Below are positions 1 through 11,179 of a stretch of DNA of 64,000 nucleotides, in pieces. The notes below the pieces were generated by a model. The model made no database searches. It saw only the letters and a program-made list of their open reading frames with translations, and was not told the DNA's origin. The stretch is from Porodaedalea pini. Lineage: Eukaryota; Basidiomycota; Agaricomycetes; Hymenochaetales; Hymenochaetaceae. The DNA is taken from assembly GCA_002794775.1 (NCBI GenBank), contig NBAY01000002.1, positions 1,364,001 to 1,428,000 of the forward strand, given 5' to 3'. Within the stretch, counting starts at the first letter, position 1. The number at the start of each line of letters is the position of its first letter. Made by a program: the position numbers and the translations under genes.

Positions 1-1601
1 ATCATAATCGCATTACAAGAAGACTGCTCACCTTCGGCCAAGCGATTCGAGAAAGATAACGACGAGACTACGAAAAATATTGAAATGACTAGTATGACGC
101 TCAGCAATATTCTCTGCAGCTTAGTGAACATAGACAGCTTATATCGCTGCTTTCGTGCAGCCAGCTGAGCAATTGTTCCTGGAAAAGGAGGCTCGGATTA
201 GTCTGAGAAGCATCTGTCCAGGGGTACGTACCGTTCAAAGCATACATAATCCAGAGCAAAAACCCGCTCAATGTAAAAGCGAGCGGAATGACGAATAAGA
301 GTAGAACGAGAGCCGAAGTTGACTCTAATTCGAGTTCAACAATACCGACAGCATAGAGTACTAGTAAGCCGATGCAGAGGTAATCAGTTTCAGGTCGAGA
401 GCAAGGATATATCCACTTCACCTCCGAAAACGAAGTGCGCTCCAGCTAACAGCTTGCATTTCGTCATCGTCGCACCCAACGATTCGCGAACAACGCTCAG
501 ACCCAGGGATACGATCAATAGTAAAAAGAATGAAAGCGCGTTCCTTCCAGCATCAAGTATTGCCACAACGAAGAGGAAGGCAGTAGATGCCGCCCCTCTT
601 CCATGAGCGTTGAGGTATCTGTAGTAGGCGAAGTTTGCTACCATCTCGATGACCAAAAGCCCGACGAGGCTCGATAGGTAATACTGGATTGGGAGAAGCT
701 CCTCCTTATGCCGGTAGCAAAGCCAGCCCCATGCTGAGTTTCATGGCTGTCAGAACTGCTGACTTGCTAAATTTGCAAGGGCCGAGAACGAAAGCAAGCT
801 CACCTGCTGCCATAGCCGTATAAACAATGAGCATCGCAAGGTAAAAATTGACCTTCGGATAATCCGAAGCAGGAAGCTTTCCATTGAACGTGTTCTTGAA
901 TAGGATGACACCGTTGTAAGATGGGTGGAAGGGCACGTCTGTGTCAGACTGCCTGGCCGACACGCTGCTCTCCTCTGAAAGGACGGTGACCGGCACGATT
1001 GCTACGCAATAGAAGCCCGTCTTGCGAACCGGATACTGGATTGGCGCGTCGTACCAGAGTACATCCGCGGTAGACGTCGAACTATTCGAATGAAAGCCGA
1101 CACGGGCCGTCCAAAAACTTGTCTCGTTCAAAGATTTGCCTTCCGGAAGGTCGATGATGAACCTTCCCAGATTGCTGCTGTCGCAGAACCCGTTTCTAGT
1201 AGCATCAGATGTGCAAATGTATGTCTTCTGCTGCCAGTAAACGCGTCCATAAGCTTAGTCGAACGTGTACGAGACATCTGTGTCCTGCTTACTGGGAGCG
1301 TGTCGTCAACCATTGACGTTACTTTGCCTAGCATATCGCTGTCTTTCCACTCGTAAATGACCATGGCAAGCTGTCCTTGAGACGAAGCATCGAAAGAAAC
1401 TATACGACAGCCCCGTTAGATATTGAGCAAATGTATTCAGAATTAACAGTCATGCTGACCGTTGATGAAAGCATTTGAACCACCAAACATCCCGCTGCAT
1501 GCCTGAGAGGAGTAATCCGTATCAGCAAAGGGAACCTCATAAGCTGCAACGCTGCATATGCCGGCCAGCAGCCATGGCAGGATTTTGAGAGTGCGGGTCA
1601 T
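1..1601 (-). CDS. PTM1: PTM1/GOST-family seven-transmembrane receptor-like protein, 3' end cut by window
   Basis: Homologue of yeast Ptm1 and the lung seven-transmembrane receptor (GOST) family, Golgi and endosomal membrane proteins with a lumenal N-terminal domain and a C-terminal 7TM bundle. The start at 1601 opens with a signal peptide (TLKILPWLLAGICSVAA). The next exon carries the family pattern SFDASSQGQLAMVIYEW, then after a short intron KTYICTSDATRNGFC. The lumenal domain ends near GKLPASDYPK at about 860, followed by the first helix (FYLAMLIVYTAMA). Further helices lie in 390-660 (FFLLLIVSLGLSVV) and 101-360 (LVLLLFVIPLAFTLSGFLLW). At least five introns, with donors such as GTAAGC at about 1293, GTGAGC at 803 and GTGAAG near 425. 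The 3' end lies beyond base 1. The family is secure from exon order and motifs; exact splice points are inferred. Confidence 0.85.
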
Positions 1602-1929
1602 GACGGTTACTGAGAGAGGTAGCACGCGTGCCAACGCGCGCTGCGCATTTCTCGGCCGGTCGTCTAAACACTTCTCAAACATTTCAATTGCAACTGAACG
1701 CTATAGTAGTAGTACGCGGATGTTGACTGCAGGATTAATAGTAATACTTCAAAAGGTAGGCTTGAGCTTCTATATATACAAAAATTCCTGCAGCTTCAAG
1801 ATAGGTGTGCGGTCACTATATATACAAATCTCCTGCAGCTTTCAAGCCGATTAAACCAAGAATTCAAGGAGTGAGGATGATTTTTAACCATGACGGAATC
1901 TTTTTTTTAGGAATGGAATACGAAGATGC

Positions 1930-2593
1930 CTAGGTGCTGTGCTCAAACCAGACACAACAACCAAAAAAACGACACCAGAAAATGCGGACTTTGAGTTCAA
2001 CTTGAGCAAGAACATGCTGCGAGCAGTAGAAAATGATTGGTGGAGCGCGAACGAGCGTATGCAAGAGACGGACCTTTGCTCCAACGAACAACCTCCTCCC
2101 AAAGCTTTCCCGCTGATGAAAATTTATATAACGAACCTCCTCCAAGACGTTGAAGTCCGCACAGTCCCTCGAGTAACCGAGTGGATCGAACGGATAAAAG
2201 AATCGGACTTCATTCCCTTCCTCGATCTGCAGAAGTCAGGGACGAATATCAGTCTTGAACACGACGGAACGCGCCAAAAATGAACTCACAGTCTGCAGAC
2301 GTTTCGAATCGAAGAACTGATCGTCCGTACGGTCATCGAATGTCGTCTTCAATTCTTATCATCAACGAGGGCGCACCAAATCGAACAAATTTAGCACCTA
2401 CCATGGCCCAGTCAGACCCGACAACGTATCCTTGACTCGTCATTTTTAGATGAAAGGATTTCCAAGGAAAATGGTTGATTGGACGCTGCGCATAGCGCTT
2501 CTGGGTTTTGCAGAATGTGATGGATGTGTGGGTGGGCTGAGGGATGGCAGGAGCAGTGGTAGGAGTAGCGGTTTGGGAAATGACCTCAGGCAT
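1930..2593 (-). CDS. Y-family protein, copy A (unknown function)
   Basis: Four-exon gene of unknown function. Exons about 2593-2402, 2346-2290, 2226-2074 and 2016-1930. Introns of 55, 63 and 57 nt have donors GTAGGT, GTGAGT and GTCCGT and end in AG. Exon 1 encodes an Ala/Thr/Pro-rich start, then RPINHFPWKSFHLK and QGYVVGSDWAM. Exon 3 holds EEGNEVRFFYPFDPL and RRLFVGAK; exon 4 holds LAQVELKVRIFWCRFFG. The TAG stop used by copy E has become TGG, adding WFEHST before the next stop. No signal peptide or membrane helix. Protein is very close to copy E although the two copies are about 25 kb apart and inverted. Open frame and splice sites are seen; that it is expressed is inferred. Confidence 0.7.
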
Positions 2594-3046
2594 GTTACGT
2601 GTTGTGTGTAGAGTATGAGAATACAGAAAGACGAGAGCAAAAGAAAGACGAGTAGAGAATGAGAATACCGCTGAGGACAGAGCGGAAGAAAGGAGAGGAG
2701 GGCAGCGACGGAGAGCAGACGGGGGACGAAGCATTATAAGGCGACGCGAATGAATTGATTGTAAGCGAAGGAGAGGGCGTTGCCCGTTTTCAGCACTCAA
2801 TCGCGAGTCGCGAATCCGGGGGCAAACTTCGCTCCTTGTTCGACCTTGTCCTGTTTGCTTCCGGCAAGTTCAAAATACCTCATGACTTCGCTCCAAGAGA
2901 TACACATAAATCCGAAGCGCTGCTATGGATAGCCACAGCCGACTGTCTGGAATCTAGGTGCGAGATGAGCAGCAGCACAAGCGAAGATGAACGTACGGGT
3001 TGCGGTTTTCTTTCGATCACCTCCGAGATCTCGTATCTTCCACACC
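2594..3046. promoter_or_regulatory. Divergent promoter region between Y-A and X-A
   Basis: About 450 bases between the Y start and the first X-like ATG, conserved in all five units. On the Y strand a TTATAA box lies near 2735, about 140 bases before the Y ATG. The ATG is preceded by ACACAACACGTAAC in copies A, B and C (D is nearly the same; E has a diverged form). A block containing GCAACGCCCTCTCCTTCGC is also shared. Promoter activity is inferred from position and conservation. Confidence 0.4.
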
Positions 3047-4011
3047 ATGCCCCTTTCATTTCCATTCCCTCACTTCCGCTCAACCTCCAGGCCACCTGAT
3101 ACCCCTTCCCAGCAGAGAACCAGATACGGGGCACACCGAAGTTTGTTGCTCGATCCCGTCCAGTCGTAGACCGTGCTCCTGCATTCCGCGGAGTCCCTCT
3201 CGCATTCTGGAAACTCAACTTGAGTGATCTAGCTTTCTCTTGCTTCAGGAAAATGACTGCTGGAAACTCAAACAAGACGAGGCTTGCATCTCGAGATCAT
3301 TCGTGCTTTCATCCTTCGCAGCGCCGAGCTCTCCCAAACGCCTAGCGCTTCGATCTCCCGCCAAGGAAGCGCCTCTCAAAACCCTGCACATGTACTCCTC
3401 GCACTTCGTCAGAGCCTTCTCTCACAGTGTCATACGTCTCCAAAATATCCAGACATTTTTCAAAGGAATTGTGTGCGTTCGCAATGACACAGCCGGAGTT
3501 AACCTAATATAGAAGGTGAGTCAGTCGGTGCATTGATGTGCCACAAAATACACGCACGCACAAACATGCTGAGCGTCTCCCCAGATACCATGATGTCCTA
3601 CAACAGGACCTTCTCTTTAGCAGTGACGTATCGTCGCGAATGAAGTATGAGGAGATTCATACTCGAACGCCTGAGTCAAGATCGACCTTCAAGAACAATA
3701 TGCGCGACTTCAAGTCCAATATATTCAAGACAAGAAAAATCGGCGTTGCCCTGGAAAGAACCACCAGACGACGTCAAGGAATGTGTTCTGGAAGACAAGA
3801 ACAAGATCGTGCATACCACCGGCCTTGAATCGCAGAGAAGAATGAATGTGTCAACTTCACCTGTCAGTTCCCCTGGAAGATGTCACCATGTCAATCTCCA
3901 TCCTCAACATAACTGACAGTCAACCAGAAGTCCAATTCTGAAGTCCAAGCCATGGTGGATTGTATCTTCAACGTTCGACCAGAGGAAAGAGATGAAGAGT
4001 CCAGGTTCTGA
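3047..4011 (+). pseudogene. X-family candidate gene, copy A (frameshifted)
   Basis: Divergent partner of Y; gene status uncertain. Conserved parts are an exon ending at a strong donor (AAG|GTGAGT at 3515), a following exon starting at 3607 (DLLF..., MKYEEIHTRTPESRSTF) and a last segment (AMVDCIFNVRPEERDEE, stop 4009-4011). Copy A has lost one base near 3695 relative to D and E, shifting the frame, and two bases before the last segment. The upstream part has no frame that stays open across all copies. It could be a decaying gene or a non-coding transcript. Product unknown. Confidence 0.3.
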
Positions 4012-5093
4012 GGGTGTCATGTCGCAGAACATACAGATTGAGGGTCGCAAACGCCCCCTTCCCACCGAAGAACGATTGTCCCTTGAACGACTGACCTTCG
4101 ACATGCCAGGACGTCTGGCCGAAGTTTTGAGCCATTTCTCTGTCGTCAACATTCCCAAGGGAATTTTTGGTGAGCAGAAACGCACCATATCGATTACCTT
4201 CTGCGAAAAAAAATAATGATCCCAATCCCCCTCATCCCAATCCCATCCTTCCCCTCTAATCCGATTCCTCTTCTCACCCTTCGATCTCCTGCGCAGCGAG
4301 GTTCGTAACGATCAAAGACTGACGACGAGATGGTTTGGTTCGAAACAGGACGCGAGTCAGCCCTCTTCGGAATCTGCCAGCCACCCGCTTAGCGTCGGCT
4401 GCCTCTTTGAACTCTCCTCAAATGTTCAAACAGTGTCCACAGTGTCTTTATTTCTGCTCCTTTGTCGAACGCCAGCTTGTCACTGGTGGTTTCAATTGAA
4501 ACCATTTTTTTCGGGCTTTTGGGAGCATGCATTCAGTTTTCTGGAAGATGAGCTCAAACTGGGCGGAAACGGGGTAACACTGGTCTCTGGTCACGCACAC
4601 TCCTTGCCGACGCCAGGACTCGACATTCGGAATACGCAAAAAAAAAAAAGACATACTGACAGGGACGAGAGCAAGATTCAAAGAGAAGAAGGACATATAC
4701 GAGGACCTCGCAGCCAATGGATAGATGGATAGATCACGTACGCTGTCCCTTGACACGATCTCAATTCTCAAACATAAATTCACTACTCCCAATTTCGTAG
4801 AAGAGCTTGGTTCGCACCGTTTTCCCGTATAATTATGCTAGCATCTTGTCCCCCATACACTCGAACCATTTCCAATTACCCCACGACTCAATCAATATCT
4901 CGCTGCAGCATTTTCAGCGAAGAAGACCGAAGGCATGGGAGATGAAGCCAAAATATTCAATTTAACGTCCATGGTGTATGAACATGATGTACGCATTCAA
5001 ATTTACTGAGTCGTCTACTATTTGGAATCTTGGAGGTCCCTACTGGCTCTGAGTTGAGTGTGTCGTTCAACCTAACTATATTAACATTGTTAT
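4012..5093. other. Conserved non-coding block of unit A ('W')
   Basis: About 1 kb repeated in all units, mirrored in D and E. It includes a C-rich stretch (4220-4300), the segment around GACGCGAGTCAGCCCTCTTCGGAATCTG and a poly-A run near 4640. Short frames here are interrupted or change between copies, so I do not call a gene. Confidence 0.5.
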
Positions 5094-5200
5094 TTACAGG
5101 TATTTTAGAACGATCTCATCTACTTTCTTCCAAGATCTACCTTCGCAGCCTTCCAGTAACTCTGCGAGCGAGTGGTCTGAAGCAGGCGAGATATCGATAA
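5094..5200 (-). pseudogene. COQ11-like 3' end fragment (unit A)
   Basis: Only the last codons of a COQ11-like gene. The minus strand reads SPASDHSLAELLEGCEG..KKVDEIVLKYL and a stop, matching the tail of the full gene at 18894-20101 (HASFAKLLEKFGGGPL..NVDEILPKYL). No upstream exon is present. The fragment shows that the unit was copied from a locus next to COQ11. Confidence 0.75.
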
Positions 5201-5384
5201 TGTCACCGATTCCTACTTGTTCAACCTACAGTCGATGACAGATTTGTTTTAAGCACAAGAGGAAGCATCCATACTCCCTATTCTTGTCCCCTCTCCTCAC
5301 CCTCATTCCTTTCAAGTCACTCGTAAGCGAAGCGCAATCACCTGCGCGTATTCCAAGGAGAAGCTAGAGCATTTTCCCTAACAA
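5201..5384. other. Spacer within unit A
   Basis: Joins the COQ11-like tail to the Z remnant. No open frame or motif of note. Confidence 0.4.
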
Positions 5385-5700
5385 ATGAACCACATTAGCC
5401 AGCAAGAGGCGGAGGTACGATATTCATCGGATACCGATCTTTCCTTTCAGACGTTTGAGCCATCAGATTTGATCCACGACATGTTGCAGAACCGATCGCA
5501 CCGCCGGGATGAAGACCATCATAAGGATCTTGTTCTTATGCCCTAAGTTCTATTGCCCAGATTTTCACCGTCCAGGACCAACAGTTGAGCTCGAAGACAT
5601 TGTCAGAGGATTGGTGATTGAGGCAACCTCTCAGACAGAGAGAATGACATTTTGTGTTCATCCCAAATGCGTTGCATGCTGATGTTGTGAGCGTTAATTC
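5385..5700 (+). pseudogene. Z-family remnant (unit A)
   Basis: Remnant of a gene convergent with the Y gene of the next unit. The candidate first exon (MNHISQQEAE, then donor GTACGA) matches MERDDQQETE in unit E. Downstream TVELEDIVRGL matches RVELEDVVRGL in E. The frame is lost after about 5640. Function unknown. Confidence 0.35.
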
Positions 5701-6274
5701 TGTGCTATCGCATTTCTCATCTTAGACCTCCTCTGATTATTATCATGGTCTCATGAATGTACATAAATCCGGAACTTCCTCGCACACGAGTCGGTGCATA
5801 ACGTTCTCATGCACCTGTTGTTGAACGCTTGTCGTCCTTTCGTCCTTTACCCAACCAGTGCCTTCTGTAGGCTGAGCAGAGAGCGATTCTCAACTGCTAG
5901 CTGGTCCTCTGTACTATGCCCATGGCCCGGTAGTCCAACCCACTGCCAATATACATTTTGAACCACCGAATAAACCTGCGATCCAGTCTTCTTTCCAAGA
6001 CTGCGAATCTGAATCAGGTCTTCAAACTTGTCCCCGATGGTGCTTGATGACGAGCATGCACTTCCAAACTACTCCAAACAAATGGAACGAAGGCGTATAT
6101 ACAATACAATAGTTGCTAGCTGCAGGATGAATACTTCAAATGATAGGCGTGAGGTCATTATATATACAAATTTCCTGCAGCTCCAAAACCCGACGAAAGC
6201 GAGGATTCAAAGAAACCATTCGTGACCATGACAGAATTGGGTTTTTAGGGACGAAATGCGGAGAGGTACTCAAA

Positions 6275-6923
6275 CTAGATGCAACCAAAAAAAAGACAGC
6301 ACATATTGCGGGCTTTGAGCTCAACTTGAGCAAGAGCGGACTGCAAGCCACAATAAGTAGTTGGTCGAGAACGAACGAGCCAGCACTAGTGTAAAAGACG
6401 AACCTTCGTTCCAATGAATAATCTCCTCGTAAAGCCCTCCCGCTTATGAAGATCTATATGACGAACTTCCTCTAAGATGTCGAAGTCCGCACATTCACTC
6501 GAGTAGTTAAGTGGATCGAACGAATGAAAGAATCGAACTTCGTTGCCTTCCTCGATCTGCCGGAGTCAAGGGACAAACATGATCCTTGAACAGGACTGAA
6601 CGCACCAAAATGAACTCACCGTCTGCAGACGTTTCGAATCGAAATATTGATCATCCGTGCGGTCATCGAATGTCGTCTACAAATATCCTGAGTGAGCTGC
6701 ATCGAGCAAAGAAAAAAAGTTCAGCACCTACCATGGCCCAGTCAGACCCGACAACATATCCCTGACTCGTCACTTTTAGATGGAAGGATTTCCAGGGGAA
6801 ATGGTTGATTGGACGCTGCGCATAGCGCTTCTGGGTTTTGCAAAATGTGACGGACGTGTGGATGGACTGAGGGCGGGAAGGAGCAGTAATAGGAGCATGG
6901 GTTCGAGAAATGTACTCAGACAT
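6275..6923 (-). CDS. Y-family protein, copy B (unknown function)
   Basis: Same four-exon structure as the other Y copies. It starts MSEYISRTHAPITAP, followed by RPINHFPWKSFHLK and QGYVVGSDWAM before the first donor (exon 1 is 6923-6732). Exon 3 reads EEGNEVRFFHSFDPL; exon 4 reads SALAQVELKARNMC and ends FFGCI. In this copy the third intron (63 nt, donor GTTCGT) contains an in-frame TAG, so it must be removed to keep the frame. This is the best internal evidence that the intron is real in the whole family. Intact; no recognised domain. Confidence 0.7.
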
Positions 6924-7375
6924 GTTACGTGTTGTGTATAGAGTACGAGAAGACAGGACACGAGAGCAAAAGAAAGACGATTCAAGAGGACGAGAATGCC
7001 GCTGAAGACAGAGTGGAAGAAAGGAAAGGACGGAGGCAACGGAGAGCAGACGGGGGATGAAGCATTAAAAGACGGAGCGAATGTATTGATTGCAAGCGAA
7101 GGAGAGGGCGTTGCCTCTTTTCAGCACTCAATCGGGAGGCGCGAATCCGGGGGCATACTTCGCTCCTTGTTCGACCTTGTCCTACTTGCTTCCGGCAAGC
7201 TCAAAATACCTCGTGGTTTCACTCTCTAACTCCACATAAATCCATCAACTGGCGTAGACACCTAGTCATGGCTGTCTGAAATCTAGGCGCGAGATGAGCA
7301 GCAGCACAAATGGCGATGAACGTACGGGCTGCGGTTTTCTCTCGATCACCTCCGAGATCTCGCATCTTCCACACT
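6924..7375. promoter_or_regulatory. Divergent promoter region between Y-B and X-B
   Basis: About 450 bases with the same ACACAACACGTAAC block before the Y ATG and the shared GCAACGCC/CTTGCAAT region. The TATA-like box seen in A and E is degenerate here (TTTTAATG). Role inferred. Confidence 0.35.
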
Positions 7376-8340
7376 ATGCACCCTTCATTTCCATTCCTTC
7401 ACCTCCGCTGAACCCCCAGACACCTGATGCCCCTTCCCTGCAAAGAACGAGCCAAAAAGTGCGACGAAGCCCGCTACTCGCGCCTATCGAGTCGCATGCT
7501 GTAGTGAACAAGGTCCTGCCGTTGCGCCATACGGAAATCTTCTTGCGTGCTGGCAATTCCAACTTGAATGGTCTAACTTCCTCTTGTTTGAGGAAATTGC
7601 TTGTTACAGATGCAAGCAAGACGAGCTCACGCACGTCAAGAGCAGACGTACTTTCGTCTTTGAGGCCGCCAAACGTCTAGCACACCACTCTCCCGCCCAG
7701 GAAACAGCCTATCAAACCTACACACCTTGCGCTTTGTCCAAGCCTCCTCCCATACATCTCCAATACATCCTAACTTTTTCAAAGGAATCATATTTGTCCG
7801 CAGCGACATGGTCAGCAATTTGCCTAATATAGAAAGTGAGTCAGTCGTTGCATTGATGAGTCACAGGAGACGCACACACATGCTTCGCATCTCTCCAGAT
7901 ACCATGATGTCGTACAACAAGATCTTCCTTTTAACACAACATATTGTCCGCGAACGAAGTACGAGGAAATTCGTACTCGTACGCCTAAGTCAAGATCGAC
8001 CTTCAAGAAGCAATATGCGCGACTTCAAGGCGAAGATCTTCAACTCGAGAAAAAACGGCGTTGGACTGCCAAGAATGAGGGCCACAAGACGACGTCAAGA
8101 AATGTATACTGAAAGACAAGAACGAATTGTTCAATTCGACTAGCCGTCAAAATACAGGGAAATATGTGAAATATTGACTTCACCTGTCAGCCCTTAGAAC
8201 TACCTCAAACCTGCCTTGCCGAGATCAATCCTCAAACAAGTAGAACTCAACCAGAAGACCGAATGAATAAAGTCCAAGCCATGGTGGATTGTATCTTCAA
8301 CGTTCGCCCAAAGGAAAAGAGATCAGTGTCCAAGTTTTGA
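7376..8340 (+). pseudogene. X-family candidate, copy B (degenerate)
   Basis: Aligns with X in the other units. The last segment is preserved (PEDRMNKVQAMVDCIFNV, stop 8338-8340), but the exon encoding YCPRTKYEEIRTRTP runs into TGA near 8110 where D and E stay open. The upstream frame has a stop soon after 7376. Treated as a decayed copy; function unknown. Confidence 0.3.
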
Positions 8341-9394
8341 GGCTGTCCAGAAGGTAAAGATCGAAAGCGCCATACCCTCCGGCCTCCCCCTTTCAATCAG
8401 AGCAGAATCATCCTTCAGAATATCATCCTCAAGCAAGCTTGAACCTCTGGCCGAAGTGGTGTGCGACTTCTGTACCGTCAAAATGCCAGGGAAAGTTTTC
8501 GGTGAGCAGGACGTACCACATACATTGTCTTCCCCAAAAAAACAAACAAACAAGTAACCCCATTCCCCTCCATCCCAATACCCTCATCCCCTGCAAACCG
8601 ATCCTCCTCCTTACCCTTCTCTCCGTCGAGGCGTGGTTCGTAACGATGAAGGACTGACAATGATATGGTTTGGTTCGAGACAGGAAGACAGGACGCGAGT
8701 CAGCCCTCTTCGGAATCTGCCACCCGCTTAGCGTTACCGCTCCTTCAAGTGTCTCTCGGCGCCCATTGTGCCTCAATTTCTGCTCCTTTTTCGACAGCCG
8801 ACTTGTCGTACGGTGATTTCATTGAGATGGTAAATTTACGTATTTTTTGGGAGCAAGCTTTCAGTTTTCTGGAAGGTGAGCTCGAACTGGGCGGAAACGC
8901 GGTGACACTGGTCTCTGGGTCACGCAGCCACTCCTTGCCGACGCCTGATAGTCCAGAACTCTCGGTAGTCAAAACGTGCAAAAAAGGCATATTTCCAGGA
9001 CGAGGAGGACACAAGGAAGGTGCAGAGAGAAGAGAGCCATTCACGAGGATCCTCAGCAGAGCCGATATGTATATGATCGAAGCAGCACGTCGACTGGCAG
9101 CTAGGAAAGTTCGAATCCCATCTCTTTTTCTCGCATGGTTTCGCTCCTATCTCCCCCTCCCCCTTCGACTCAAGCCGTATCACACCCTCGCTACTCAATC
9201 GATAACTTCCTGCAGCATTCTCATGAAGAAGACTCGGACCTTATGCGTAGGAAGTAAAGCCAAAAGTTTTCCATTTTTAACATGCCATATGGATCAAATA
9301 TATTCCTTCAAGTTACTGAATCATTTGTTATCTGGAACTTTGAAAGTCTGCGACCCGCGCGTGTCCATCGATCTAACTACAATGGTATTGTTGT
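8341..9394. other. Conserved non-coding block of unit B
   Basis: Counterpart of 4012-5093. A long plus frame (8665-9525) is open here but is not kept in the other copies, so I read it as chance. The opposite strand has GLSGVGKEWLRDPETSV, partly shared with C and D, but with no start or splice context. Confidence 0.4.
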
Positions 9395-9530
9395 TTACAG
9401 ATATTTCGGAAGGATCCCGTCTTTCACAAACACGCCTCCGATGTCTTTCAGGAGTTCTGCGAACGAGCTGTGGGCGAGTTATCACAATGTTATCGGCTTT
9501 GTGTTACTCGACTTACAATCGATGATAAGT
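9395..9530 (-). pseudogene. COQ11-like 3' end fragment (unit B)
   Basis: The minus strand reads SFAELLKDIGGVFVKDGILPKYL and a stop at 9395-9397, aligning with the tail of the intact COQ11-like gene. No other exon of that gene is present. Confidence 0.75.
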
Positions 9531-9689
9531 TTCCTCAAGTGAACCTCGTCTCAGATCCATTTTAAGCGCAGGAGGAAACATCCATCTTGTCATGCTCTCC
9601 TCATCCCCCCTCTTCCAAGTCACCCGGAAGCGAATCACATTCGCCTGTGCATGTTCCAACGAGAAACTGGAGCATTTCTCAAAACAAAT

Positions 9690-9975
9690 GGGACGCAGCG
9701 ACCAGTAAAATGTGGCTGTGAGATGCTCGTTAAATACCAGTCTTTTTTGACATTCGATTGCATTTCTGGACTTGACGACCATCGTAAGGCCCTTGTTCTG
9801 ACTATCATAACTGTCCATGGTTCTATTGTCCACCGCGCCGAACCCCGCAGTCGCGTTCAAAATATGCTATCGGGGGATTCAAGTTGCTGCGTCCTCTCAG
9901 ACAGAAGAATGGGGTTTGACATTCACCCGAACGATCTGTTCGGCGATGTCATGGATAGTTATCTCGTCTAACATT
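9690..9975 (+). pseudogene. Z-family remnant (unit B)
   Basis: A first-exon-like ATG is followed at once by a stop (GRSDQ, then TAA). Further on, MGFDIHPNDLFGDVM aligns with FVFIPNDLLADVV of unit E. Frames are broken in between. Confidence 0.3.
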
Positions 9976-10535
9976 TCTCACCCTCGTCTGATCTTTATCA
10001 GTTTTATGATAGTACTGGAGCTCCCGGAGCCAGACTTCTACGTACTCGAGCCCGTGCATGATGCTCTCATGCACCCGTTACTGGATACTTGGCTTCTTTC
10101 GCCCTTTATCCACGCATCGCTTTCTGCTGGCCAAGCAAGGAACGATCCTCGATTACTAGCCGTCCGCTTTGTCAATCGCTCACTTTTAAATACTGTATAT
10201 GGATGTCCCTAGGGCCCTATCTGCCGCCAATACACAGTTTGAACCACCGAATATACCTGAGATTCCGGTCTTTGCCCGAGATTTCTCTAGCCAGGCCTTC
10301 AATATCTGTTCTCAGTGGCGCTTGACGACGAACATTCGCTTTTCATTCACTTCAAACAAATAGAGCGAAAGCGTAGTCAATACAATAGACGCTAGCTGCT
10401 GGACGAATACCTCAAATGATACGATGCACAGATTTCCTATAGTTTTAACCCGACAAAAGCGAGGATTCAAATAAACCACTCGCGATCGTGACAGTTTCGT
10501 TTTTAAGGGACGGAATGCGGAGAAATGCTTGATTT
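9976..10535. other. Junction between units B and C
   Basis: Spacer between the Z remnant of B and the Y gene of C. It contains the repeat start (about 10320-10500), matching 6046-6270. No supported gene. Confidence 0.4.
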
Positions 10536-11179
10536 CTAGAGACACCATCCTAAGAGACGACGGCAGAAGTTCCGGGCTTTGAGTTCAACTTCAGTGAGAG
10601 CACGCTGTGAGCAGCAAAAAAAAGGTTGGCTGAGCACGAACGAGCGGATGCAAAAGGCGGACCTTAGCTGCAATGAACAGTCTCCTCGCAAAACTGTCTC
10701 GCTTATGAAGGTCTACATGACGAATCTCCTCCAAGATGTCGAAGTTCTCACGATCATTCGAGCACTTTAGCGTGTCGTGTGGATAAAAGAATCGGACCTC
10801 TGCGCCTTCGTCGATCTGCCGAAGTTCGGGTCAAATATGAGCACTTTATTGAGATGGAATGTGCGAAAAAAAAAAAATCACAGTCTGCAGACGTTCTAAG
10901 TCAAAAATCTGATTGTCCGCGCGGTCATCGAGCGTGGTCTACAAACACTCTGAGCGAGCGCACCGGTCAAAGACATTTAGCACCTACCATGGCCCAGTTA
11001 GACCCAACAACATATCCATATCTCTGGCTCATCATTTTTAGAAGGGAGGATTCCCAAGAGAAAGGGTTGACTGGATGCTGAGCATGGCGATCCTGGGTTT
11101 TGCTGAATATAATAGAGGTATGCGTGGGCTGAGGACGGGCAGGAACGGATGCGGTTGATGGGGCAAAGTACTCAGACAT
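10536..11179 (-). CDS. Y-family protein, copy C (unknown function)
   Basis: The most diverged Y copy, yet all four exons splice in frame. It starts MSEYFAPSTASVPARPQPTH, then QGYVVGSDWAM of the other copies appears as YGYVVGSNWAM. Exon 2 is TTLDDRADNQIFDLERLQT; exon 3 contains IDEGAEVRFFYPHDTL and ENFDILEEIRHVDLHKRD; exon 4 is RALTEVELKARNFC with end LGWCL. Many differences are conservative (V/I, K/R, E/D), which is the pattern expected under selection on the protein. Function unknown. Confidence 0.7.

Larger units (their letters stand above)
1730..6045. repeat. Locus repeat unit A (left arm, copy 1)
   Basis: First of five copies of a roughly 4.3 kb unit. Order on the plus strand: Y gene (minus), divergent X candidate (plus), about 1 kb of conserved non-coding DNA, COQ11-like tail (minus), Z remnant (plus). 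The left edge is close to the 5' end of the PTM1-like gene. The motif TATATATACAAA..TCCTGCAGCTT appears twice here (1769-1797 and 1815-1842) and once in unit B. The unit is best explained as a segmental duplication because it carries pieces of several genes. I saw no terminal inverted repeats or transposase. Confidence 0.8.
6046..10320. repeat. Locus repeat unit B (left arm, copy 2)
   Basis: Second direct copy of the 4.3 kb unit with the same internal order as A: Y, X, non-coding block, COQ11-like tail, Z remnant. It begins in the TATATATACAAATTTCCTGCAGCT motif region (6158-6181). It is clearly more diverged from A than A is from E in the Y exons. Confidence 0.75.

Noticed and set aside
9101..9140. 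tRNA-like T-loop GTTCGAATCC
   Set aside because: Stems on either side do not pair and no D-arm or acceptor partner is found upstream.
8665..9525. 286-codon plus-strand frame in unit B
   Set aside because: Open only in B; the other four units have stops and indels in the same place. The composition is Ser/Leu/Pro-rich as expected by chance.
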